From: an uncultured Bacteroidales bacterium
Lineage (GTDB): Bacteria > Bacteroidota > Bacteroidia > Bacteroidales > F082
Length of the DNA: 9,356 bases
Reading direction: 5' to 3'
Assembly (NCBI GenBank): GCA_937896505.1
Contig: CALBNP010000138.1
Coordinates: forward strand, 1 to 9,356
Part shown: one piece after another, positions 1-6,184 of the stretch
Numbering within the stretch: the first letter of the stretch is position 1
Layout of the letters: each line of letters opens with the position of its first letter
Program-made: the position numbers and the translations under genes
The notes under the pieces: generated by a model
Told to the model about the DNA's origin: nothing
The model's input: the letters and a program-made list of their open reading frames with translations, nothing else
The model's database searches: none

Positions 1-56
1 GGCAGTGGAAGGAAAGTTGCAGATGCTTTTTGTGCCATCAGGTATATAGTTTCCAT
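1..56 (-). CDS. possible start of an unidentified gene, cut by the window edge
   Basis: On the minus strand an ATG at 56-54 opens a frame with no stop to the window edge. It reads METIYLMAQKASATFLPLP, and a second in-frame ATG lies at 38-36. The frame begins just past the terminator that follows lepB, on the same strand, where a next gene could start. Nineteen residues are too few to assign a family, and I do not recognise it. The upstream sequence is A/T-rich with no clear Shine-Dalgarno; a weak -7-like TATTTTCG (plus-strand 68-75) sits almost on top of the ATG, which argues against a normal promoter there. It may be chance. Confidence 0.22.
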   Translation of the reverse strand, partial: METIYLMAQKASATFLPL

Positions 57-120
57 ATTTTTTTTGCGAAAATATGATCTGAATTGAGGGTTTTCGTGTA
101 GAAAAACTGATATGTGCTGC

Positions 121-162
121 AAAAAAAAGGAGAGGAACGCAACAAGAAGTGCATCCCTCTCC
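121..162 (-). terminator. Rho-independent terminator after lepB
   Basis: Read on the minus strand, this is a hairpin with a 7-bp GC-rich stem (GGAGAGG at 129-135 pairing with CCTCTCC at 156-162). A further 3-bp inner stem (139-141 with 150-152) lies inside it. The hairpin is followed directly by eight T residues (complement of the A run at 121-128). It lies about 28 nt past the lepB stop codon. On the plus strand no T run follows, so it should act only on minus-strand transcripts, closing the parA-lepB operon. Confidence 0.75.
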
Positions 163-189
163 CGAAAAAATGTGTGTAACTGAAAAAAA

Positions 190-1704
190 TTATTTCGGAA
201 TCCTGAACATGCGGTTCCAACGGATGCCGCCGTTTTCCTTGTCTATGGAAAGCCATACGAAGACGGCCTTGCCAACGATATGGTTCTCAGGTACATAACC
301 CCAATAGCGCGAGTCAGCTGAGTTGTGTCGGTTATCGCCCATCATCCAGTAGTAGTTCATCTCGAAGGTGTAAGTGTCGGCTTCTTGCCCGTCGATGAAA
401 ATCTTGTCGTTTTCCACTTTCAAGTCGTGAAGCTCGTAGGCGTGAATGATGCGTTCATACAAAGGCAATGTTTCAACGTCGAGTTTGACCGTCTCGCCAG
501 CTTTCGGTATGTAGATAGGACCGAAGTTATCCACATTCCAGGGATACAGTTCCGGATTGTGAGGGAAGAGGCTGGCACTGGTTCCTTCGCCTACGGGTTG
601 GATGATTTCGGTCACCTCGGTGATGAAAGGCAGTTTGCGCAACTCTTCGGCCACTTTCTCGCTGATGTTCAGAATGACGGTGTTGGGGTCGTTGGTGCGA
701 TAGCCTTCGGTGATGTTGTATTTCTCCAAGGTCTTCTTGTTGATGCATCCGTTGGTGGTCGTAACGCTGTAGTTGTGTTGCATGTTTTCGGGTTCAAAGG
801 CCTTTTCTCCATTGATATACACCACGTCATCAATGATTTGCAGACTGTCGCCCGGCATGCCGATGAGGCGTTTGATGTAGTTCTCGCGCTTGTCGATGGG
901 GTGGGCGATGACCTTGCCGAAATCTTCATGGTCGTTCCAAACATATTCGCGTCCATATTCGCGCACGAGGTCGTAGTAGCTCACGCTGCTTTGGAACTTG
1001 TCGCAGACGGTGTCGCCAGCAGGGTAGTTGAACACAATGGGGTCGTAGCGTTTGATGGTGGAAACGCCTGGATAGCGGTGATAAGGCAACTTGATCCATT
1101 CCAGATATGATTTCTTGGTCTTGCTGAATGGCAAGGTGTTGTGCACAAATGGGAATGACAACGGGGTGTTCGGACGCTTTGGTCCGTAGTGTATCTTGCT
1201 GACAATGAGATAGTCGCCAACGCAAAGCGATTTTTCCATGCTCGAGGTCGGGATGGTGAAGGCCTCGAAGACGTAGGTCCTGATAATCAGCGCAGCGACG
1301 ACGGCAAAAATGATGGCGTCGAACCATTCGCGGCCTGTCGATTTCTTGGGTCGTTGTGTGGTGGCTGGGTTTTGGTATGGCGCATCTTTCACGATGCAAG
1401 GGAAAAAGATGAAAGGCAGGATGGCGGCCATGCCTTCTTCCCACACCTTGAATTTGCCGAAGCATTTGCCCAACTCGACGAGCATGAGCAGCAGCATGAA
1501 AATGTTGATGTAGGGGAACACGATGAAGAACCACCACCAGAACTTTTTCTGCTTGCCGATGATCTTCAGCATGACGAAGATATTGTAATAAGGAATAAGG
1601 CACTGGTAGCCTTTTTGTCCTGCGGCTTCGAATTGTTTCCAGCAGAATGCAAATGGGATGGTGAACAGTGCTGGAACGATGAGAATGAATAATATAAGTG
1701 ACAT
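190..1704 (-). CDS. lepB: signal peptidase I with an N-terminal multi-span membrane domain
   Basis: Type I signal peptidase (family S26), which removes signal peptides from exported proteins at the outer face of the inner membrane. The product is 504 aa from an ATG start. Residues 1-105 hold several hydrophobic segments and match the DUF5684-like region found in front of many Bacteroidota LepB proteins. A further transmembrane segment (about 127-143) leads into the protease domain. The nucleophile is in the IPTSSM motif (Ser155). The general-base lysine is Lys278 in YIKRLIGMPGDS. The conserved C-terminal box MMGDNRHNSADSR is at 454-466. Between the lysine box and that last box lies a long insertion of about 165 residues, which makes the protein far longer than the E. 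coli enzyme (about 324 aa) but is normal for this phylum. It is the last gene of the minus-strand run, about 50 nt after dapB. Identification is firm. Confidence 0.95.
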   Translation of the reverse strand: MSLILFILIVPALFTIPFAFCWKQFEAAGQKGYQCLIPYYNIFVMLKIIGKQKKFWWWFFIVFPYINIFMLLLMLVELGKCFGKFKVWEEGMAAILPFIFFPCIVKDAPYQNPATTQRPKKSTGREWFDAIIFAVVAALIIRTYVFEAFTIPTSSMEKSLCVGDYLIVSKIHYGPKRPNTPLSFPFVHNTLPFSKTKKSYLEWIKLPYHRYPGVSTIKRYDPIVFNYPAGDTVCDKFQSSVSYYDLVREYGREYVWNDHEDFGKVIAHPIDKRENYIKRLIGMPGDSLQIIDDVVYINGEKAFEPENMQHNYSVTTTNGCINKKTLEKYNITEGYRTNDPNTVILNISEKVAEELRKLPFITEVTEIIQPVGEGTSASLFPHNPELYPWNVDNFGPIYIPKAGETVKLDVETLPLYERIIHAYELHDLKVENDKIFIDGQEADTYTFEMNYYWMMGDNRHNSADSRYWGYVPENHIVGKAVFVWLSIDKENGGIRWNRMFRIPK

Positions 1705-1755
1705 GTCGTGTGTTTGATTTTCTTTATTAACGCAAAATGATTCGAAATCGTATTT

Positions 1756-2469
1756 TTATTCGCCAAACAAATCATCCATCGTGAAGCAACCATGTTTCCC
1801 GATGAGGAACTCGGCGGCAGCGATGGCACCTTGGGCAAAGCCTTGGCGGTTGAAGGCTTCGTGGGTCAGTGTGAGTTTGTCGGCAGGCGATTGTGCTTGC
1901 ACGCTGTGGATACCGTTCACCTCGCCTTCGCGGATGGCTGTGACGGGCAACACGTTGGTGCCGGGTTGGACATCGAGACTCCACGAATCGTAGTCCTTGT
2001 TCACGGCGATGATGTCGTTGGCAATCTTCACGGCTGTTCCGCTGGGTTTGTCTAACTTATGGATGTGGTGTGTCTCGGTCAGTGCGAGTTGGTAGCCATA
2101 TTTCTCGGCAAACGTGGCAAGTTGCTTGTTGAGTCGGAACATGATGTTCATTCCGATGCTGAAATTGGGCGCATAAAAGAGACTCTGTCCTTCAGCCTCG
2201 CAGCGTTGCCTGATTTCGGTCAGATGGTCGTACCATGCGGTGGTGCCGACGACGATGGGAATGTGAAGGTCGAAGCAGCGGAAGATGTTAGTCACGGCTT
2301 GGTTGGGCTGACTGAAGTCGATGGCGACATCGGCCCTTTTTAATAAAGGTGTGCGTTCCGCCCATTCGTTTTCATTGTCGATGGTGACAACGATTTCGTG
2401 TTGGCGGGCGAGGGCGGCTTTTTCCACTTCATGCCCCATTTTTCCATATCCCAAAAGTGCTATCTTCAT
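1756..2469 (-). CDS. dapB: 4-hydroxy-tetrahydrodipicolinate reductase
   Basis: DapB reduces 4-hydroxy-tetrahydrodipicolinate with NAD(P)H in the diaminopimelate/lysine pathway, supplying lysine and the peptidoglycan cross-linking residue. The product is 237 aa. The N-terminal nucleotide-binding loop is GYGKMG (7-12), followed by DFSQP (51-55) and VVGTT (73-77). The catalytic signature THHIHKLDKPSGTA spans 133-146, with His134 and Lys138 matching the E. coli His159/Lys163 pair, and PSGT contacting substrate. I chose the ATG at 2469 because the protein then begins MKIALLGYGKMG, as the family does; the open frame continues 29 codons upstream into the previous gene but that extension has no family character. 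Only 5 nt separate it from the DUF5683 stop, suggesting co-transcription and perhaps translational coupling. It is a little shorter than proteobacterial DapB (about 270 aa), as is usual in Bacteroidota. Confidence 0.95.
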   Translation of the reverse strand: MKIALLGYGKMGHEVEKAALARQHEIVVTIDNENEWAERTPLLKRADVAIDFSQPNQAVTNIFRCFDLHIPIVVGTTAWYDHLTEIRQRCEAEGQSLFYAPNFSIGMNIMFRLNKQLATFAEKYGYQLALTETHHIHKLDKPSGTAVKIANDIIAVNKDYDSWSLDVQPGTNVLPVTAIREGEVNGIHSVQAQSPADKLTLTHEAFNRQGFAQGAIAAAEFLIGKHGCFTMDDLFGE

Positions 2470-2474
2470 ATTTC

Positions 2475-3107
2475 TCAAAAGTTTAAGTTGAACGAAAGTC
2501 CTACTTGCGACAAAGGCGGTATCGTGTTGCCTTGCGTCCCGTTGAACTGAAAACATGGGTCGATGCTGAAACTCAGGTCGTCGCTGATGTCGTAGGAATA
2601 GAGGTGCCCATCAACGCAGGCATCCACGATTTGGACACCATACCAGGCAACGAGGATGATGGTATAGAGTTCGAAGTTGCGTCGGTAGCTTTCCTTGTAG
2701 CTTTGCAACTGCGATTCTTGATATTTGTTGGCTAGCTGTGTGGCATACTCGGTCATGACGGTGCCTGCGGGCAGGTCGCCAGTCTTGAACTCGTAGGCCA
2801 TCAAGAAATTTTTGTACTCGTAGTGGTTGCTGAAGGAAAGATACCCCAATCCGCCTATACCTGCATATACAATGGGCACTTTCCACCATTTCCCGTTATA
2901 GATTTGTCCCAATCCGGGGAGGCAGGCCGACATGATGGTGGCGGTTTTGGCGCTGTGCTCTCTCTTGTGCTTCGTGACTTTTGCGGTGCTGACGATGGTG
3001 TCGGCGGTAATATCGTCGTGAATCGTATCAAATACAACGATTTGCGCTTCTGCTTCTGGGAAGCAGAAAAGCAAGAGCAGACCGATGATTGTCAGCAGTT
3101 TCCGCAC
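2475..3107 (-). CDS. DUF5683 domain membrane/envelope protein
   Basis: A 210-residue exported protein of the DUF5683 family, which is common in Bacteroidota and often follows parB. Its function is not established. Residues 1-22 form a signal peptide with a likely cut after AEA before Gln22. The family core includes the small-residue motif SACLPGLGQIYNGKWWKVP (60-78), a hydrophobic stretch at about 79-92, a second one at about 148-163 (TIILVAWYGVQIVDA), and the segment DGHLYSYDISDDLSF. The protein ends in an alternating polar/hydrophobic strand with terminal Phe (GLSFNLNF), reminiscent of outer-membrane strands, but one cannot place it in a membrane from this alone. The start is GTG at 3107-3105, 4 nt past the parB stop; no in-frame ATG gives a better signal peptide. 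dapB begins 5 nt downstream. Confidence 0.85.
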   Translation of the reverse strand: MRKLLTIIGLLLLFCFPEAEAQIVVFDTIHDDITADTIVSTAKVTKHKREHSAKTATIMSACLPGLGQIYNGKWWKVPIVYAGIGGLGYLSFSNHYEYKNFLMAYEFKTGDLPAGTVMTEYATQLANKYQESQLQSYKESYRRNFELYTIILVAWYGVQIVDACVDGHLYSYDISDDLSFSIDPCFQFNGTQGNTIPPLSQVGLSFNLNF

Positions 3108-3111
3108 GAAA

Positions 3112-4002
3112 TCATTGCTTGTTGAAGAGTTCCATGATGCGGTCGAACTCGGCTTCGTCCTTGAAGTCGATGACCACGCTGCCGTGGCCTTTCACGTCGC
3201 GTTTCACCTTCACTTTGGTGTTGAGCGTTTGCGACAGCGACTTGATTTTGCTCTTGAAGTGTTCGGGGATGAAGTTGGTCTGCTTCCGTTCGCCATTTGC
3301 GCCTTTCTTGGCTTTCTCTGCCATTTCTTCGGTCTGCCTGACGCTCATCTCGTCTTCGATGATTTGCTGCAACAGTTTGAGTTGCTGTTCTTTGTCTTCG
3401 ATGTTGATGATGGCGCGGGCATGTCCCATCGAGATGTGCCCGTCGCGGATGGCGATTTGCACTTCGGCAGGCAGTTTCAGCAGACGCAGGAAGTTGGCCA
3501 CGGCGCTGCGGCTTTTGCCGACCTTCTCGCTGATGGCTTCTTGTGTCATGTGACATTCATCGACGAGGCGCTGGTAGGAGATGGCCACTTCGATGGCGTT
3601 CAGGTTCTCGCGGTGAATGTTTTCGATGAGGGCGAGTTCGAGCATCTGCTCGTCGTTGGCGATGCGGATGAAGACCGGAATCTTGCTCAGTCCTGCCAGT
3701 TTGGAGGCTCTCAAACGACGTTCACCTGAGATGAGCTGATATTTGTTATAGCCGAGTTTTCTGACCGTAACAGGTTGAATCACACCTTGTTCTTTGATTG
3801 ACTGGGCGAGTTCTTCCAATGCGGTCTGGTCGAATTCGGTGCGGGGTTGGAAAGGGTTGGCTTCGATGAGGTTGATGTCGATTTCGGCAATGGCACCGGC
3901 CACATAGTTACCCGAAATGTCGCGGCTGGTGATGTCGGTTTCGGGACTTTGCAGGAGTGCGTCGAGGCCGCGGCCCAAGGCTCTTTTCTTGTTGTCAGGC
4001 AT
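3112..4002 (-). CDS. parB: chromosome-partitioning protein ParB
   Basis: ParB is the CTP-dependent DNA clamp that loads at parS sites, spreads near the origin, and works with ParA to segregate the chromosome. The product is 296 aa. The N-terminal ParA-contact motif RALGRGLDALL is at 7-17. The ParB/Srx nucleotide-binding domain covers about 38-135, with ISGERRLRAS (91-100) and ENIHRENLN (127-135) as its two signature boxes. A helix-turn-helix follows at about 152-174 (MTQEAISEKVGKSRSAVANF). The C-terminal part (about 245-296) is the basic dimerisation/DNA-binding end. The ATG is 8 nt past the parA stop. No exact parS-like GTTTCACGTGAAAC sequence is visible in this window, so the sites must lie elsewhere or differ in sequence. 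Confidence 0.96.
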   Translation of the reverse strand: MPDNKKRALGRGLDALLQSPETDITSRDISGNYVAGAIAEIDINLIEANPFQPRTEFDQTALEELAQSIKEQGVIQPVTVRKLGYNKYQLISGERRLRASKLAGLSKIPVFIRIANDEQMLELALIENIHRENLNAIEVAISYQRLVDECHMTQEAISEKVGKSRSAVANFLRLLKLPAEVQIAIRDGHISMGHARAIINIEDKEQQLKLLQQIIEDEMSVRQTEEMAEKAKKGANGERKQTNFIPEHFKSKIKSLSQTLNTKVKVKRDVKGHGSVVIDFKDEAEFDRIMELFNKQ

Positions 4003-4010
4003 GGTGAAAA

Positions 4011-4790
4011 TCAGTTTTTGGTTGATATGTTGTTCTTTTCCAGTATTTCGCGTGCAAGGTTGAGGTAGTTGATGGCGCCGATGCTGCCTGCATCGTGCAT
4101 GATGATGGTGCGTCCGAAGCTGGGAGCCTCGCCCAAGCGGGTGTTGCGGTTGATGATGGTGTCGAAAACCATGTCCTGGAAGTGCATCTTCACTTCTTCC
4201 ACCACTTGCTTCGAGAGGCGCAAGCGTGTGTCGAACATGGTGAGCAAGATACCTTCAATGTCTAAGTCGGGATTGAGGCGTGTTTGCACTATCTTGATGG
4301 TGTTGAGCAATTTGCCGAGACCTTCCAAGGCGAAATACTCGCATTGGACAGGGATGATGACCGAGTCGGATGCGGTGAGTGCGTTCACGGTGACCAGGCC
4401 CAGCGAAGGCGAGCAGTCGATGATGATGAAGTCGTAGTCGTCTTTGATGCCGGCCAGCGATTTCTTCATCATTTGTTCGCGTTCGGGCAGGTTGATCATC
4501 TCGATTTCGGCGCCTACGAGGTCGATGTGGGCGGGGAGGAGATAGAGGTTGGGAGTCTCAGTCTCCGCGATGATGCTCTTGGGGTCAACGTTGTCGATGA
4601 TGCATTCGTAGATGCTGGTTTCCACCGCCTTGGGGTCAACACCCACGCCCGATGTGGCATTGGCTTGAGGGTCGGCATCGATGAGCAGCGTCTTGTGCTC
4701 AAGCACGGCGAGGCTGGCTGCGAGGTTGATGGCTGTCGTGGTTTTGCCGACGCCACCTTTTTGGTTGGCAATTGCTATAATCTTACCCAT
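4011..4790 (-). CDS. parA: chromosome-partitioning ATPase ParA (Soj type)
   Basis: ParA is a deviant Walker-type ATPase that binds nucleoid DNA as an ATP dimer and moves ParB-parS complexes. The product is 259 aa, typical of small chromosomal ParA lacking an N-terminal HTH. Motifs: deviant Walker A KGGVGKTT (11-18) with both lysines, Walker A' IDADPQAN (37-44), Walker B FIIIDCSPSLG (121-131), and the C-terminal TRLGEAPSFG (217-226) that carries DNA-binding Arg and the usual family signature. The ATG at 4790 gives the canonical MGKIIAIANQKGG start; the upstream 31 in-frame codons lie in the promoter and are not part of the gene. It is the first gene of the minus-strand operon, with a TACTTTTG -7 element about 36 nt ahead. 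Confidence 0.97.
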   Translation of the reverse strand: MGKIIAIANQKGGVGKTTTAINLAASLAVLEHKTLLIDADPQANATSGVGVDPKAVETSIYECIIDNVDPKSIIAETETPNLYLLPAHIDLVGAEIEMINLPEREQMMKKSLAGIKDDYDFIIIDCSPSLGLVTVNALTASDSVIIPVQCEYFALEGLGKLLNTIKIVQTRLNPDLDIEGILLTMFDTRLRLSKQVVEEVKMHFQDMVFDTIINRNTRLGEAPSFGRTIIMHDAGSIGAINYLNLAREILEKNNISTKN

Positions 4791-4825
4791 ATATTGTTTC
4801 TGTTCTTGTTCGAAAAATAAGGCTA

Positions 4826-4833
4826 CAAAAGTA
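4826..4833 (-). promoter_or_regulatory. putative -7 element of the parA operon promoter
   Basis: On the minus strand the octamer is TACTTTTG, an exact match to the Bacteroidota sigma-ABfr -7 consensus TAnnTTTG. Transcription would begin about 7 nt downstream, leaving a leader of about 30 nt before the parA ATG at 4790. No convincing TTG -33 element is seen at the expected distance, so the call rests on the -7 octamer and its position. Confidence 0.5.
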
Positions 4834-4873
4834 CGTATTTTGCCTTGATTTATTATGGCAGTTCTTTGGAAAG

Positions 4874-4902
4874 TTATCAACAAAACAAAAAAGTGTTGAT
4901 AA
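4874..4902. repeat. perfect 9-bp inverted repeat between parA and the ECF sigma gene
   Basis: TTATCAACA (4874-4882) and its exact reverse complement TGTTGATAA (4894-4902) are separated by an A-rich 11-nt spacer. The half-sites are 20 nt apart centre to centre, about two DNA turns, as expected for a dimeric regulator bound on one face. Each half differs from the E. coli DnaA box TTATCCACA at one base. The repeat lies upstream of the parA promoter and about 50 nt before the sigma gene, so it could be an operator for either gene or a DnaA-box pair. Its role is unproven. Confidence 0.45.
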
Positions 4903-4953
4903 GTGCAAGATTTTCTTGTTTTTCACGATTACTATATGAAAACGACCTGAAAA

Positions 4954-5457
4954 GTGACAGCTGAAGAGTTCAAAAATGTCATCCTAAAGTATCATTCCTC
5001 CATGAGACGCATGGCCGAAAGTATGTTGAACGACAACGATTTGGCTGCTGATGCCGTTCAGGAAAGTGTGATATGTCTTTGGAATAAAAGGGAAGATTTT
5101 GGACGCATGGAGAAGAAAGAGGCTTTCTGCATTACGGTTGTGAAACGCCGTTGCGTTGACATTTTGCGGCAGCAGTGGCCATCCGAACCGATTGGCGAAA
5201 AGGTGATTATGATGGAAGAATCTTCGGCAGATGAGAATCTTGAAGAACGCTATCGAATGGCTCGTATGGTGATTGACAAGCTGCCTGAAAAACAACGTGA
5301 GGCCATCTTGATGAAATATGAAGAAGACTTGCCGAATCGCGAAATTGAGAAGACTTTGAATGTCAGCAGTGCGAACCTGTACACGATTTTTTCGCGTGCC
5401 TACAAATCAATCAGGGAAACAATGGAAAAACTAAATGACTATGAACGAGGGAAATAA
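4954..5457 (+). CDS. ECF-type RNA polymerase sigma factor
   Basis: A 167-residue extracytoplasmic-function sigma-70 factor, which directs RNA polymerase to a small regulon in response to an envelope or environmental signal. Region 2 covers about 8-75: the helix with LAADAVQESVICLW (30-43) and the basic segment KEAFCITVVKRRCVDILRQQ (55-74) are typical. After an acidic linker, region 4 covers about 108-158, with LPEKQREAILMKYEED (110-125) and the recognition helix NREIEKTLNVSSANLYTIFSRAYKSIR. The start is GTG; an in-frame TGA at 4948-4950 excludes any longer form, and no suitable ATG lies further in. The gene is divergent from parA. Its stop is 1 nt before the ATG of the downstream membrane protein, which fits a sigma/anti-sigma pair. 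The specific regulon cannot be told from sequence. Confidence 0.92.
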   Translation: MTAEEFKNVILKYHSSMRRMAESMLNDNDLAADAVQESVICLWNKREDFGRMEKKEAFCITVVKRRCVDILRQQWPSEPIGEKVIMMEESSADENLEERYRMARMVIDKLPEKQREAILMKYEEDLPNREIEKTLNVSSANLYTIFSRAYKSIRETMEKLNDYERGK

Positions 5458-5458
5458 T

Positions 5459-5755
5459 ATGGAAAAAGAAGTCAAGGAACTGCTTGATACTTTGAAGGAA
5501 TATGGCCGCGACCAGCGGCAGAAAAAGCAAATCGACGATTTGATTGATAGCCTTGCAGCAAAGGAAACGCAGCGGAAAACGATCCCGTTGTGGCTGAAAA
5601 CCGCCATTGGAATTTCGGCTTGTGCCTTGCTGTTCTTTGTGCTAAAGATAGCGCAAAGCCCTCAGAAACGGAATCGATGGAAATGGCACATTCGGTTTTG
5701 CCGCAAGACGAAGAAATTGTGCTTGATTCGGTTGCCATCCAAGAAGAGACTCTGA
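5459..5755 (+). CDS. probable anti-sigma membrane protein, N-terminal part of a frameshifted gene
   Basis: The frame starts MEKEVKELLDTLKEYGRD at the ATG at 5459, 1 nt after the sigma stop and about 7 nt past a GAGGG Shine-Dalgarno (5447-5451). In-frame ATGs at 5435 and 5441 also exist. Residues 1-41 are a charged, heptad-like cytoplasmic helix; residues 43-64 (PLWLKTAIGISACALLFFVLKI) are one transmembrane segment with basic residues before it, giving an N-inside topology. Position and topology suggest an anti-sigma factor, but no zinc-binding anti-sigma motif is present. After about residue 67 the frame turns into an implausible Arg/Lys/Trp/Cys-rich tail ending at 5755. The natural continuation, acidic and clearly protein-like, is in the -1 frame. 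A single missing base around 5644-5661 would explain this: one more C in the CCC run at 5659-5661 would restore one 235-residue protein. Confidence 0.75.
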   Translation: MEKEVKELLDTLKEYGRDQRQKKQIDDLIDSLAAKETQRKTIPLWLKTAIGISACALLFFVLKIAQSPQKRNRWKWHIRFCRKTKKLCLIRLPSKKRL

Positions 5756-6165
5756 CTGAAAATGTTGAAAAACACGATGTTGAATGTCCAGCTGCCGAAA
5801 GGAAAACTGTCGTTGCACAAAACGTTGTGGAACAAGCTGAGCGTAAAATTGATGCCGATACAAAACGGGAAATGACTGAAGTTGTTGAAAATCAAGAATT
5901 TGTTCAAGTCGATACTTCGCTTGCCGCTCAACCGGCTCTAGTTCACGAAGATTCAATACAAATTGCTGATACTCAACCTGAACCTGCGAAACATCGTGTT
6001 GTGCGTGCAGAGAATCTTGTCGCTTATGATGATGTGGCTACAAGGCATAAAAATAGAAGGAAAAAGTCGCGAATAAATGAAAGCGGTGCTATCGGATTGC
6101 CGCAATATTCTGCCAGCGAAGGTTGCATGCTGGCGTTTGAAATCAATACGGAATTAAATGATTAA
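5590..6165 (+). CDS. extracytoplasmic part of the same frameshifted anti-sigma-like protein
   Basis: This open frame has an ATG at 5590, but its first 23 or so codons overlap the transmembrane segment read in the other frame and are probably not real. Coding character begins near 5659 (KPSETESMEM) and runs to the stop at 6163-6165. The real part, about 165 residues, is mostly acidic and low in hydrophobics, with many Glu, Val, Gln and Asp residues, then a short basic patch (RHKNRRKKSR) and the C-terminal end MLAFEINTELND. It has no signal sequence of its own, so it makes sense only as the periplasmic tail of the membrane protein encoded just upstream. I do not recognise a family. An internal ATG at 5677 could start a separate soluble protein, but no Shine-Dalgarno supports it. 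The next gene starts 19 nt downstream. Confidence 0.65.
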   Translation: MAENRHWNFGLCLAVLCAKDSAKPSETESMEMAHSVLPQDEEIVLDSVAIQEETLTENVEKHDVECPAAERKTVVAQNVVEQAERKIDADTKREMTEVVENQEFVQVDTSLAAQPALVHEDSIQIADTQPEPAKHRVVRAENLVAYDDVATRHKNRRKKSRINESGAIGLPQYSASEGCMLAFEINTELND

Positions 6166-6184
6166 TAATTAAATAGGATTTATC

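Noticed and set aside
38..256. 72-codon minus-strand frame across the lepB end
   Set aside because: It overlaps the conserved LepB C-terminus in another frame and runs through the terminator hairpin.
527..535. Perfect E. coli-type DnaA box TTATCCACA
   Set aside because: It is single, lies inside the lepB coding region, and is explained by the codons for VDN; no cluster of boxes surrounds it.
325..1110. 261-codon plus-strand open frame opposite lepB
   Set aside because: It is antisense to a gene with all signal peptidase motifs, has no recognisable domain, and arises from codon bias of the true strand.
1705..1755. Terminator or promoter between dapB and lepB
   Set aside because: Only a 4-bp GATT/AATC stem is visible, with no T run in the right place and no TAnnTTTG element, so the genes are taken as one transcript.
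3195..3215. Possible parS site (TTTCACGTCGCGTTTCACC)
   Set aside because: It lacks the palindromic GTTTCACGTGAAAC core and lies in parB coding sequence; no true parS palindrome was found in the window.
3085..3729. 214-codon plus-strand open frame opposite parB
   Set aside because: Shadow of parB; the minus strand carries every ParB motif.
4284..4820. 178-codon plus-strand open frame opposite parA
   Set aside because: Shadow of parA; Asp/Val/Gly-rich composition typical of reverse-complement reading, with no domain.
5644..5661. Programmed -1 ribosomal frameshift in the anti-sigma-like gene
   Set aside because: No X XXY YYZ slippery heptamer in the correct phase is present. CTA AAG allows only partial re-pairing, so a mutation or sequencing error is more likely.
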